The translations under genes and the position numbers were made by a program. Positions 28,988 to 40,670 of a DNA stretch of 64,000 bases are shown here, piece after piece. Source of the DNA: Oscarella lobularis (Eukaryota > Porifera > Homoscleromorpha > Homosclerophorida > Oscarellidae); contig NC_089182.1 of assembly GCF_947507565.1 (NCBI RefSeq), positions 2,418,001 through 2,482,000 of the forward strand, in the 5' to 3' direction. Position 1 is the first letter of the stretch, and the number at the start of each line of letters is the position of its first letter. The notes below the pieces were generated by a model, which did not search any database, had not been told where the DNA came from, and was given only the letters and a program-made list of their open reading frames with translations.

Positions 28988-31363
28988 TACTATGTTTTTA
29001 GAATCAAAGATTTGGCGCTCAATTTAATATTAAGGCCTTTAGAATCAAAGATTAGGCTCTCAATTTAATATTTAGGCCTTTAGAATCAAAGATTATGTCC
29101 TCAATTTAATATTTAAGTCTTATGAATCAAAGATTAGGCCCTCAATTTAATATTTAGGTCCTATGAATCAAAGATTAGGCCCTCAATTGAATATTTAAGT
29201 CTTTCCAATCAAAGATTAGGCCCTCAATTTAATATTTAGGCCTTTAGATTCAAAGATTGGGCTCTCAATTTAATATTTAGGCCTTTAGAATCAAAGATTA
29301 AGTCCTCAATTTAATATATAGGCCCTATGAATCAAAGATTAGGTCCTCAATTTAATATTTAAGTCTTTCCAATCAAAGATTAGGCCCTCAATTTAATATT
29401 TAGGCCTTTAGATTCAAAGATTAGGCCCTCAATTTAATATTTAGGCTTTTAGAATCAAAGATTAGGCCCTCGATTTAATATTTAGGCCTTTAGAATGAAG
29501 GATTAAGCCCTCAATTTAATATTTAGGCTCTTTGAATGAAAGATTAGCCCCTCAATTTAATATATAGGCCTTTAGAATCAAAGATTAGGTCCTCAATTTA
29601 ATATTTAGGCCTTTAGAATCAAAGATTAGGTCCTCAATTTAATATTTAGTCCCTATGAATCAAAGATTAGGACCTCAATTTAATATTTAGGCTTTTAGAA
29701 TCAAAGATTAAGTCCTCAATTTAATATTTAGGCCCAATGAATAAAAGATTAGGCCCTCAATTTAATATTTAGGCTTTTAGAATCAAAGATTAGGCCCTCG
29801 ATTTAATGTTTAGGCCTTTAGAATGAAAGATTAGGCCCTCAATTTAATATTTATGCCCTATGAATCAAAAATTAGGCTCTCAATTTAATAGTTCGGCCCT
29901 ATGAATCAAAGATTAGGCCCTGAATTTAATATTTATGCCCTATGAATCAAAGATTAGGCCCTCAATTTAATATTTATGCCCTATGAATCAAAGATTAGGC
30001 CCTCAATTTAATATTTATGCCCTATTAATCAAAGATTAGGCCCTCAATTTAATATTTAGGCCTGTAGAATCAAAGATTAGGTCCTCAATTTAATATTTAG
30101 GCCCTATGAATCAAAGATTAAGCCCTCAATTTAATATTTAGGTCTTTCGAATCAAAGATTAGGCCCTGAATTTAATACTATGTTTTTAGAATCAAAGATT
30201 TGGCGCTCAATTTAATATTAAGGCCTTTAGAATCAAAGATTAGGCTCTCAATTTAATATTTAGGCCTTTAGAATCAAAGATTATGTCCTCAATTTAATAT
30301 TTAAGTCTTATGAATCAAAGATTAGGCCCTCAATTTAATATTTAGGTCCTATGAATCAAAGATTAGGCCCTCAATTGAATATTTAAGTCTTTCCAATCAA
30401 AGATTAGGCCCTCAATTTAATATTTAGGCCTTTAGATTCAAAGATTGGGCTCTCAATTTAATATTTAGGCCTTTAGAATCAAAGATTAAGTCCTCAATTT
30501 AATATATAGGCCCTATGAATCAAAGATTAGGCCCTCAATTTAATATTTAAGTCTTTCCAATCAAAGATTAGGCCCTCAATTTAATATTTAGGCCTTTAGA
30601 TTCAAAGATTAGGCCCTCAATTTAATATTTAGGCTTTTAGAATCAAAGATTAGGCCCTCGATTTAATATTTAGGCCTTTAGAATGAAGGATTAAGCCCTC
30701 AATTTAATATTTAGGCTCTTTGAATGAAAGATTAGCCCCTCAATTTAATATATAGGCCTTTAGAATCAAAGATTAGGTCCTCAATTTAATATTTAGGCCT
30801 TTAGAATCAAAGATTAGGTCCTCAATTTAATATTTAGTCCCTATGAATCAAAGATTAGGACCTCAATTTAATATTTAGGCTTTTAGAATCAAAGATTAAG
30901 TCCTCAATTTAATATTTAGGCCCAATGAATAAAAGATTAGGCCCTCAATTTAATATTTAGGCTTTTAGAATCAAAGATTAGGCCCTCGATTTAATGTTTA
31001 GGCCTTTAGAATGAAAGATTAGGCCCTCAATTTAATATTTATGCCCTATGAATCAAAAATTAGGCTCTCAATTTAATAGTTCGGCCCTATGAATCAAAGA
31101 TTAGGCCCTGAATTTAATATTTATGCCCTATGAATCAAAGATTAGGCCCTCAATTTAATATTTATGCCCTATGAATCAAAGATTAGGCCCTCAATTTAAT
31201 ATTTATGCCCTATTAATCAAAGATTAGGCCCTCAATTTAATATTTAGGCCTGTAGAATCAAAGATTAGGTCCTCAATTTAATATTTAGGCCCTATGAATC
31301 AAAGATTAAGCCCTCAATTTAATATTTAGGTCTTTCGAATCAAAGATTAGGCCCTGAATTTAA
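28988..31363. repeat. Two adjacent 1,188-bp higher-order repeat units
   Basis: A rare monomer variant containing TACTATGTTTTTAG followed by TTTGGCGC marks the unit. It occurs at about 28,988, 30,176 and 31,364, exactly 1,188 bp apart (29 monomers, one of them 40 bp). The same 1,188-bp spacing separates the marker pairs 13,124/14,312, 16,361/17,549, 19,786/20,974 and 25,104/26,292. Other marker intervals are longer (for example 2,049 bp = 1,188 + 861, which is 21 more monomers; 4,130; 2,696; 2,336; 3,106). The array is therefore mostly pairs of 1,188-bp units separated by variable blocks. Confidence 0.9.
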
Positions 31364-32829
31364 TACTATGTTTTTAGAATCAAAGATTTGGCGCTCAATT
31401 TAATATTAAGGCCTTTAGAATCAAAGATTAGGCTCTCAATTTAATATTTAGGCCTTTAGAATCAAAGATTATGTCCTCAATTTAATATTTAAGTCTTATG
31501 AATCAAAGATTAGGCCCTCAATTTAATATTTAGGTCCTATGAATCAAAGATTAGGCCCTCAATTGAATATTTAAGTCTTTCCAATCAAAGATTAGGCCCT
31601 CAATTTAATATTTAGGCCTTTAGATTCAAAGATTGGGCTCTCAATTTAATATTTAGGCCTTTAGAATCAAAGATTAAGTCCTCAATTTAATATATAGGCC
31701 CTATGAATCAAAGATTAGGCCCTCAATTTAATATTTAAGTCTTTCCAATCAAAGATTAGGCCCTCAATTTAATATTTAGGCCTTTAGATTCAAAGATTAG
31801 GCCCTCAATTTAATATTTAGGTCCTATGAATCAAAGATTAGGCCCTCAATTGAATATTTAAGTCTTTCCAATCAAAGATTAGGCCCTCAATTTAATATTT
31901 AGGCCTTTAGATTCAAAGATTGGGCTCTCAATTTAATATTTAGGCCTTTAGAATCAAAGATTAAGTCCTCAATTTAATATATAGGCCCTATGAATCAAAG
32001 ATTAGGCCCTCAATTTAATATTGAAGTCTTTCCAATCAAAGATTAGGCCCTCAATTTAATATTTAGGCCTTTAGATTCAAAGATTAGGCCCTCAATTTAA
32101 TATTTAGGCTTTTAGAATCAAAGATTAGGCCCTCGATTTAATATTTAGGCCTTTAGAATGAAGGATTTTGCCCTCAATTTAATATTTAGGCTCTTTGAAT
32201 GAAAGATTAGCCCCTCAATTTAATATATAGGCCTTTAGAATCAAAGATTAGGTCCTCAATTTAATATTTAGGCCTTTAGAATCAAAGATTAGGTCCTCAA
32301 TTTAATATTTAGTCCCTATGAATCAAAGATTAGGACCTCAATTTAATATTTAGGCTTTTAGAATCAAAGATTAGGTCCTCAATTTAATATTTAGGCCCAA
32401 TGAATAAAAGATTAGGCCCTCAATTTAATATTTAGGCTTTTAGAATCAAAGATTAGGCCCTCGATTTAATGTTTAGGCCTTTAGAATGAAAGATTAGGCC
32501 CTCAATTTAATATTTATGCCCTATGAATCAAAAATTAGGCTCTCAATTTAATAGTTCGGCCCTATGAATCAAAGATTAGGCCCTGAATTTAATATTTATG
32601 CCCTATGAATCAAAGATTAGGCCCTCAATTTAATATTTAGGCCTGTAGAATCAAAGATTAGGCCCTCAATTTAATATATAGGCCTTTAGAATGAAAGATT
32701 AGGTCCTCAATTTAATACTTAGGCCTTTTGAATCAAAGATTAGGTCCTCAATTTAATATTTAGGCCCAATGAATGAAAGATTAGGCCCTCAATTTAATAT
32801 TTAGGCTTTTAGAATCAAAGATTAGGCCC

Positions 32830-35800
32830 TGAATTTAATATATAGGCCCTATGAATCAAAGATTAGGCCCTCAATTTAATATTTAAGTCTTTCCAATCAA
32901 AGATTAGGCCCTCAATTTAATATTTAGGCCTTTAGATTCAAAGATTAGGCCCTCAATTTAATATTTAGGCTTTTAGAATCAAAGATTAGGCCCTCGATTT
33001 AATATTTAGGCCTTTAGAATGAAGGATTAAGCCCTCAATTTAATATTTAGGCTCTTTGAATGAAAGATTAGCCCCTCAATTTAATATATAGGCCTTTAGA
33101 ATCAAAGATTAGGTCCTCAATTTAATATTTAGGCCTTTAGAATCAAAGATTAGGTCCTCAATTTAATATTTAGGCCCTATGAATCAAAGATTAGGACCTC
33201 AATTTAATATTTAGGCTTTTAGAATCAAAGATTAAGTCCTCAATTTAATATTTAGGCCCAATGAATAAAAGATTAGGCCCTCAATTTAATATTTAGGCTT
33301 TTAGAATCAAAGATTAGGCCCTCGATTTAATGTTTAGGCCTTTAGAATGAAAGATTAGGCCCTCAATTTAATATTTATGCCCTATGAATCAAAAATTAGG
33401 CTCTCAATTTAATAGTTCGGCCCTATGAATCAAAGATTAGGCCCTGAATTTAATATTTATGCCCTATGAATCAAAGATTAGGCCCTCAATTTAATATTTA
33501 TGCCCTATGAATCAAAGATTAGGCCCTCAATTTAATATTTATGCCCTATTAATCAAAGATTAGGCCCTCAATTTAATATTTAGGCCTGTAGAATCAAAGA
33601 TTAGGTCCTCAATTTAATATTTAGGCCCTATGAATCAAAGATTAAGCCCTCAATTTAATATTTAGGTCTTTCGAATCAAAGATTAGGCCCTGAATTTAAT
33701 ACTATGTTTTTAGAATCAAAGATTTGGCGCTCAATTTAATATTAAGGCCTTTAGAATCAAAGATTAGGCTCTCAATTTAATATTTAGGCCTTTAGAATCA
33801 AAGATTATGTCCTCAATTTAATATTTAAGTCTTATGAATCAAAGATTAGGCCCTCAATTTAATATTTAGGTCCTATGAATCAAAGATTAGGCCCTCAATT
33901 GAATATTTAAGTCTTTCCAATCAAAGATTAGGCCCTCAATTTAATATTTAGGCCTTTAGATTCAAAGATTGGGCTCTCAATTTAATATTTAGGCCTTTAG
34001 AATCAAAGATTAAGTCCTCAATTTAATATATAGGCCCTATGAATCAAAGATTAGGCCCTCAATTTAATATTTAAGTCTTTCCAATCAAAGATTAGGCCCT
34101 CAATTTAATATTTAGGCCTTTAGATTCAAAGATTAGGCCCTCAATTTAATATTTAGGCTTTTAGAATCAAAGATTAGGCCCTCGATTTAATATTTAGGCC
34201 TTTAGAATGAAGGATTAAGCCCTCAATTTAATATTTAGGCTCTTTGAATGAAAGATTAGCCCCTCAATTTAATATATAGGCCTTTAGAATCAAAGATTAG
34301 GTCCTCAATTTAATATTTAGGCCTTTAGAATCAAAGATTAGGTCCTCAATTTAATATTTAGGCCCTATGAATCAAAGATTAGGACCTCAATTTAATATTT
34401 AGGCTTTTAGAATCAAAGATTAGGTCCTCAATTTAATATTTAGGCCCAATGAATAAAAGATTAGGCCCTCAATTTAATATTTAGGCTTTTAGAATCAAAG
34501 ATTAGGCCCTCGATTTAATGTTTAGGCCTTTAGAATGAAAGATTAGGCCCTCAATTTAATATTTATGCCCTATGAATCAAAAATTAGGCTCTCAATTTAA
34601 TAGTTCGGCCCTATGAATCAAAGATTAGGCCCTGAATTTAATATTTATGCCCTATGAATCAAAGATTAGGCCCTCAATTTAATATTTAGGCCTGTAGAAT
34701 CAAAGATTAGGCCCTCAATTTAATATATAGGCCTTTAGAATGAAAGATTAGGTCCTCAATTTAATACTTAGGCCTTTTGAATCAAAGATTAGGTCCTCAA
34801 TTTAATATTTGGGCCCAATGAATGAAAGATTAGGCCCTCAATTTAATATTTAGGCTTTTAGAATCAAAGATTAGGCCCTCGATTTAATGTTTAGGCCTTT
34901 AGAATGAAAGATTAGGCCCTCAGTTTAATATTTATGCCCTATGAATCAAAAATTAGGCTTTCAATTTAATAGTTCGGCCCTATGAATAAAAGATTAGGCC
35001 CTCAATTTAATATTTATGCCCTATGAATCAAAGATTAGGCCCTCAATTTAATATTTAGGCCTGTAGAATCAAAGATTAGGCCCTCAATTTAATATATAGG
35101 CCTTTAGAATGAAAGATTAGGTCCTCAATTTAATACTTAGGCCTTATGAATCAAAGATTAGGCCCTCAATTTAATATTTAGGCCTTATGAATCAAAGATT
35201 AGGCTCTCAATTTAATATTTAGGCCCTATGAATCAAAGATTAGGCCCTCAATTTAATATTTAGGCCTTTAGAATCAAAGATTAAGTCCTCAATTTAATAT
35301 TTAGGCCCCATGAATCAAAGATTAGCTCCTCAATTTAATATTTTGGCCCTATGAATCAAAGATTAGGCCCTGAATTTAATATTTAGGCCCTATGAATCAA
35401 AGATTAGGCCCTCAATTTAATATTTAGGCTTTTAGAATCAAAGATTAGGCCCTCGATTTAATGTTTAGGCCTTTAGAATGAAAGATTAGGCCCTCAATTT
35501 AATATTTATGCCCTATGAATCAAAGATTAGGCCCTCAATTTAATATTTAGGCCCTATGAATCAAAGATTAGGCTCTCAATTTAATATTTAGGCCTGTTGA
35601 ATCAAAGATTAGGTCCTCAATTTAATATTTAGGCCCTATGAATCTAAGATTAGGCCCTCAATTTTATATTTAGGTCTTTAGAATCAAAGATTATGCTCCC
35701 AATTAAATATTTAAGACTTTAGAATCAAAGATTAGGTCCTCAATTTAATATTTAGGCCCTATGAATCAAAGATTAGGCCCTCAATTTAATATTTAGGCCT

Positions 35801-36770
35801 GTAGAATCAAAGATTAGGTCCTCAATTTAATATTTAGGCCCTATGAATCAAAGATTAGGACCTCAATTTAATATTTAGGCTTTTAGAATCAAAGATTAGG
35901 TCCTCAATTTAATATTTAGGCCCAATGAATGAAAGATTAGGCCCTCAATTTAATATTTAGGCTTTTAGAATCAAAGATTAGGCCCTCGATTTAATGTTTA
36001 GGCCTTTAGAATGAAAGATTAGGCCCTCAATTTAATATTTATGCCCTATGAATCAAAGATTAGGCCCTCAATTTAATATTTAGGCCTGTAGAATCAAAGA
36101 TTAGGCCCTCAATTTAATATATAGCCCTTTAGAATGAAAGATTAGGTCCTCAATTTAATATTTAGGCCTTATGAATCAAAGATTAGGCCCTCAATTTAAT
36201 ATTTAGGCCCTATGAATCAAAGATTAGGCCCTCAATTTAATATTTAGGCCCTATGAATCAAAGATTAGGCCCTCAATTTAATATTTAGGCTTTTAGAATC
36301 AAAGATTAGGCCCTCGATTTAATATTTAGAATGAAAGTTTAGGCTCTCAATTTAATATAAGGGCCTTTCGAATCAAAGATTAGGCCCTCAATTTTATATT
36401 TAGTCTTTTAGAATCAAAGGTTTGCGCTCAATTTAATATTTAGGCCTTTAGAATCAAAGATTAGGTCCTCAATTTAATATTTAGGCTCTATGAATCAAAG
36501 ATTAGGCCCTCAATTTAATATTTAGGCTTTTAGAATCAAAGATTAGGCCCTCGATTTAATGTTTAGGCCTTTAGAATGAAAGATTAGGCCCTCAATTTAA
36601 TATTTATGCCCTATGAATCAAAGATTAGGCCCTCAATTTAATATTTATGCCCTATTAATCAAAGATTAGGCCCTCAATTTAATATTTAGGCCTGTAGAAT
36701 CAAAGATTACGTCCTCAATTTAACATTTAGGCCCTATGAATCAAACATTAAGCCCTCAATTTAATATTTA
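32830..36770. repeat. Multi-kb duplicated satellite block, copy B
   Basis: Counterpart of the block at 20.1-24.1 kb. Its left edge carries an aberrant junction (GCCCTGAATTTAATATATAGG at about 32,830) that also occurs at about 15,491, offset 17,339 bp. The TACTATG marker downstream is offset by the same 17,339 bp (16,361/33,700). The region therefore looks like a mosaic of two older blocks, joined by unequal exchange or amplification. Spacings were counted from the sequence; the limits are approximate. Confidence 0.7.
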
Positions 36771-39700
36771 GGTCTTTCGAATCAAAGATTAGGCCCTGAA
36801 TTTAATACTATGTTTTTAGAATCAAAGATTTGGCGCTCAATTTAATATTAAGGCCTTTAGAATCAAAGATTAGTCTCTCAATTTAATATTTAGTCCTTTA
36901 GAATCAAAGATTATGTCCTCAATTTAATATTTAAGTCTTATGAATCAAAGATTAGGCCCTCAATTGAATATTTAGGTCCTATGAATCAAAGATTAGGCCC
37001 TCAATTGAATATTTAAGTCTTTCCAATCAAAGATTAGGCCCTCAATTTAATATTTAGGCCTTTAGATTCAAAGATTAGGCCCTCAATTTAATATTTAGGC
37101 TTTTAGAATCAAAGATTAGGCCCTCGATTTAATATTTAGGCCTTTAGAATGAAGGATTAAGCCCTCAATTTAATATTTAGGCTCTTTGAATGAAAGATTA
37201 GCCCCTCAATTTAATATATAGGCCTTTAGAATCAAAGATTAGGTCCTCAATTTAATATTTAGGCCTTTAGAATCAAAGATTAGGTCCTCAATTTAATATT
37301 TAGGCCCTATGAATCAAAGATTAGGACCTCAATTTAATATTTAGGCTTTTAGAATCAAAGATTAAGTCCTCAATTTAATATTTAGGCCCAATGAATAAAA
37401 GATTAGGCCCTCAATTTAATATTTAGGCTTTTAGAATCAAAGATTAGGCCCTCGATTTAATGTTTAGGCCTTTAGAATGAAAGATTAGGCCCTCAATTTA
37501 ATATTTATGCCCTATGAATCAAAAATTAGGCTCTCAATTTAATAGTTCGGCCCTATGAATCAAAGATTAGGCCCTCAATTTAATATTTAGGCCTGTAGAA
37601 TCAAAGATTAGGCCCTCAATTTAATATATAGGCCTTTAGAATGAAAGATTAGGTCCTCAATTTAATACTTAGGCCTTTTGAATCAAAGATTAGGCCCTCA
37701 ATTTAATATTTAGGCCCTATGAATCAAAGATTAGGCCCTCAATTTAATATTTAGGCCCTATGAATCAAAGATTAGGCCCTCAATTTAATATTTAGGCCTT
37801 TAGAATCAAAGATTAAGTCCTCAGTTTAATATTTAGGCCCCATGAATCAAAGATTAGCTCCTCAATTTAATATTTAGGCCTTATGAATCAAAGATTAAGT
37901 CCTCAATTTAATATTTAGGCCCTATGAATCAAAGATTAGGCCCTCAATTTAATATTTAAGTCTTTCCAATCAAAGATTAGGCCCTCAATTTAATATTTAG
38001 GCCTTTAGATTCAAAGATTAGGCCCTCAATTTAATATTTAGGCTTTTAGAATCAAAGATTAGGCCCTCGATTTAATATTTAGGCCTTTAGAATGAAGGAT
38101 TGAGCCCTCAATTTAATATTTAGGCTCTTTGAATGAAAGATTAGCCCCTCAATTTAATATATAGGCCTTTAGAATCAAAGATTAGGTCCTCAATTTAATA
38201 TTTAGGCCTTTTAGAATCAAAGATTAGGTCCTCAATTTAATATTTAGGCCCTATGAATCAAAGATTAGGACCTCAATTTAATATTTAGGCTTTTAGAATC
38301 AAAGATTAGGTCCTCAATTTAATATTTAGGCCCAATGAATAAAAGATTAGGCCCTCAATTTAATATTTAGGCTTTTAGAATCAAAGATTAGGCCCTCGAT
38401 TTAATGTTTAGGCCTTTAGAATGAAAGATTAGGCCCTCAATTTAATATTTATGCCCTATGAATCAAAAATTAGGCTCTCAATTTAATAGTTCGGCCCTAT
38501 GAATCAAAGATTAGGCCCTCAATTTAATATTTATGCCCTATGAATCAAAGATTAGGCCCTCAATTTAATATTTAGGCCTGTAGAATCAAAGATTAGGCCC
38601 TCAATTTAATATATAGGCCTTTAGAATGAAAGATTAGGTCCTCAATTTAATACTTAGGCCTTTTGAATCAAAGATTAGGCCCTCAATTTAATATTTAGGC
38701 CCTATGAATCAAAGATTAGGCCCTCAATTTAATATTTAGGCTCTATGAATCAAAGATTAGGCCCTCAATTTAATATTTAGGCCTTTAGAATCAAAGATTA
38801 AGTCCTCAGTTTAATATTTAGGCCCCATGAATCAAAGATTAGCTCCTCAATTTAATATTTAGGCCCTATGAATCAAAGATTAAGTCCTCAATTTAATATT
38901 TAGGCCCTATGAATCAAAGATTAGGCCCTCAATTTAATATTTAAGTCTTTCCAATCAAAGATTAGGCCCTCAATTTAATATTTAGGCCTTTAGATTCAAA
39001 GATTAGGCCCTCAATTTAATATTTAGGCTTTTAGAATCAAAGATTAGGCCCTCGATTTAATATTTAGGCCTTTAGAATGAAGGATTAAGCCCTCAATTTA
39101 ATATTTAGGCTCTTTGAATGAAAGATTAGCCCCTCAATTTAATATATAGGCCTTTAGAATCAAAGATTAGGTCCTCAATTTAATATTTAGGCCTTTAGAA
39201 TCAAAGATTAGGTCCTCAATTTAATATTTAGGCCCTATGAATCAAAGATTAGGACCTCAATTTAATATTTAGGCTTTTAGAATCAAAGATTAGGTCCTCA
39301 ATTTAATATTTAGGCCCAATGAATAAAAGATTAGGCCCTCAATTTAATATTTAGGCTTTTAGAATCAAAGATTAGGCCCTCGATTTAATGTTTAGGCCTT
39401 TAGAATGAAAGATTAGGCCCTCAATTTAATATTTATGCCCTATGAATCAAAAATTAGGCTCTCAATTTAATAGTTCGGCCCTATGAATCAAAGATTAGGC
39501 CCTGAATTTAATATTTATGCCCTATGAATCAAAGATTAGGCCCTCAATTTAATATTTAGGCCTGTAGAATCAAAGATTAGGCCCTCAATTTAATATATAG
39601 GCCTTTAGAATGAAAGATTAGGTCCTCAATTTAATACTTAGGCCTTTTGAATCAAAGATTAGGCCCTCAATTTAATATTTAGGCCCTATGAATCAAAGAT

Positions 39701-39849
39701 TAGGCCCTCAATTTAATATTTAGGCCCTATGAATCAAAGATTAGGCCCTCAATTTAATATTTAGGCTTTTAGAATCAAAGATTAGGCCCTCGATTTAATA
39801 TTTAGGCCTTTAGAATGAAAGATTAGGCCCTCAATTTAATATTTAGGCC

Positions 39850-40270
39850 TTATGAATCAAAGATTGGGCCCTCAATTTAATATGTAATCCTTTAGAATCA
39901 AAGATTAGGTCCTCAATTTAATATTTAGGCCTTTTGAATCAGTGATTAGGCCCTCAATTTAATATTTAGGCCTTTAGAATCAAAGATTAGGCGCTCAATT
40001 TAATATTTAGGCCCTATGAATCAATGATTATGCCCTCAATTTAATATTTAGGCCTTTAGAATCAAAGATTAGTCCCTCAATTTAATATTTAGGCTTTTGG
40101 AATCAAAGATTATGTCCTCATTTTAATATTTGGCCCTATGAATCAAAGGTTATGCCCTCAATTTTATATTTAGTCCTTTAGAATCAAAGATTAGGCCCTC
40201 AATTTAATATTTAGGTCTTTGGAATCTAAGATTATGCCCTCAATTTAATATGTAGGCCCTAAGAATTAAA
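39850..40270. repeat. Degenerate edge of the satellite
   Basis: The last ten or so monomers carry many private substitutions (ATGTAATCC, TTTTGGAATC, ATCAGTGATT, ATTTGGCCC, AAGAATTAAAGATAAGG), unlike the near-identical interior monomers. Array edges that no longer take part in unequal exchange typically look like this. It marks a true boundary of the homogenised array rather than an arbitrary assembly cut on this side. Confidence 0.8.
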
Positions 40271-40289
40271 GATAAGGAAGACAATTTTA

Positions 40290-40560
40290 ACAATAGTCCC
40301 AAGACAAATCTCAAATTATTTTCAAGACGATTATAAATATTGTCTTAAAAAATTGTCACAAAATATTTTGAAAAATTGTCTCAAGACAATTTTAAAAATC
40401 GTTTAAGACAATTTTGAAAATGGTCCAAGACAATTTTGAAATGGTTCAAGACAATTTTAAATATGGTTCAAGACAATTTTTATAAATGGTCCAAGACAAT
40501 TTTATGAATCGTCCAAGGCAAGATTTTAAAATTGTCTAGGACCATTTTAATATTATGTCT
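40290..40560. repeat. 22-bp AAGACAATTTT repeat with an inversion point
   Basis: After the satellite, AAGACAATTTT-type boxes recur at about 40,383, 40,405, 40,427, 40,448, 40,470 and 40,492 (spacing 21-22 bp), each followed by an AAATGGTCC-like stretch. To the left the same box is mainly in opposite orientation (ATTGTCTT, ATTGTCAC, ATTGTCTC). The switch at 40,372-40,393 is a perfect 10-bp inverted repeat (AAAATTGTCT, CA, AGACAATTTT). The right end (to about 40,555) is degenerate and again contains ATTGTCT. It is unrelated in sequence to the 41-bp satellite. Its nature, mobile-element end or local duplication, is not evident. Confidence 0.75.
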
Positions 40561-40670
40561 ATCGTTCCAGTCCTTCTTCCCACACTGAAAAATTCTCGGC
40601 AGAACCCTGTGTGACGCTGGTCGTCTAGCCGGTCACACCCTTCAACCAACAATTATTGTTTTCATCCTAG

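Larger units (their letters stand above)
1..40270. repeat. 41-bp satellite DNA array, about 40 kb, hierarchical
   Basis: The whole stretch is a head-to-tail tandem array. A typical monomer is an AATCAAAGA box, TTAGGCCCT, CAATTTAATAT, then TTAGGCC followed by a variable TTTAG, CTATG or GTAG tail. Successive AATCAAAG boxes are 41 bp apart, giving about 980 units. Each monomer carries two TTAGGCC boxes 20 and 21 bp apart, so it may descend from a doubled unit of about 20 bp. Monomers differ at diagnostic positions (TAGTTCGG, TTTGGCGC, GTTTGCGC, TTTCGAATC, TACTATG) and these variants recur in fixed order, giving higher-order repeats. Every frame is dense in stops and no ORF of 60 codons was found. 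The left end is cut by the window. Centromeric, pericentromeric, subtelomeric or intronic location cannot be told from sequence alone. Confidence 0.98.

Noticed and set aside
1-40270. Direct repeats resembling a CRISPR array
   Set aside because: There are no unique spacers; repeat and intervening sequence are one continuous 41-bp satellite, and the neighbouring genes are animal genes.
1-40270. TTAGGC as nematode-type telomere repeat
   Set aside because: TTAGGC occurs once per 20-21 bp inside a longer monomer, not as a pure hexamer tandem, so it is not telomeric DNA.
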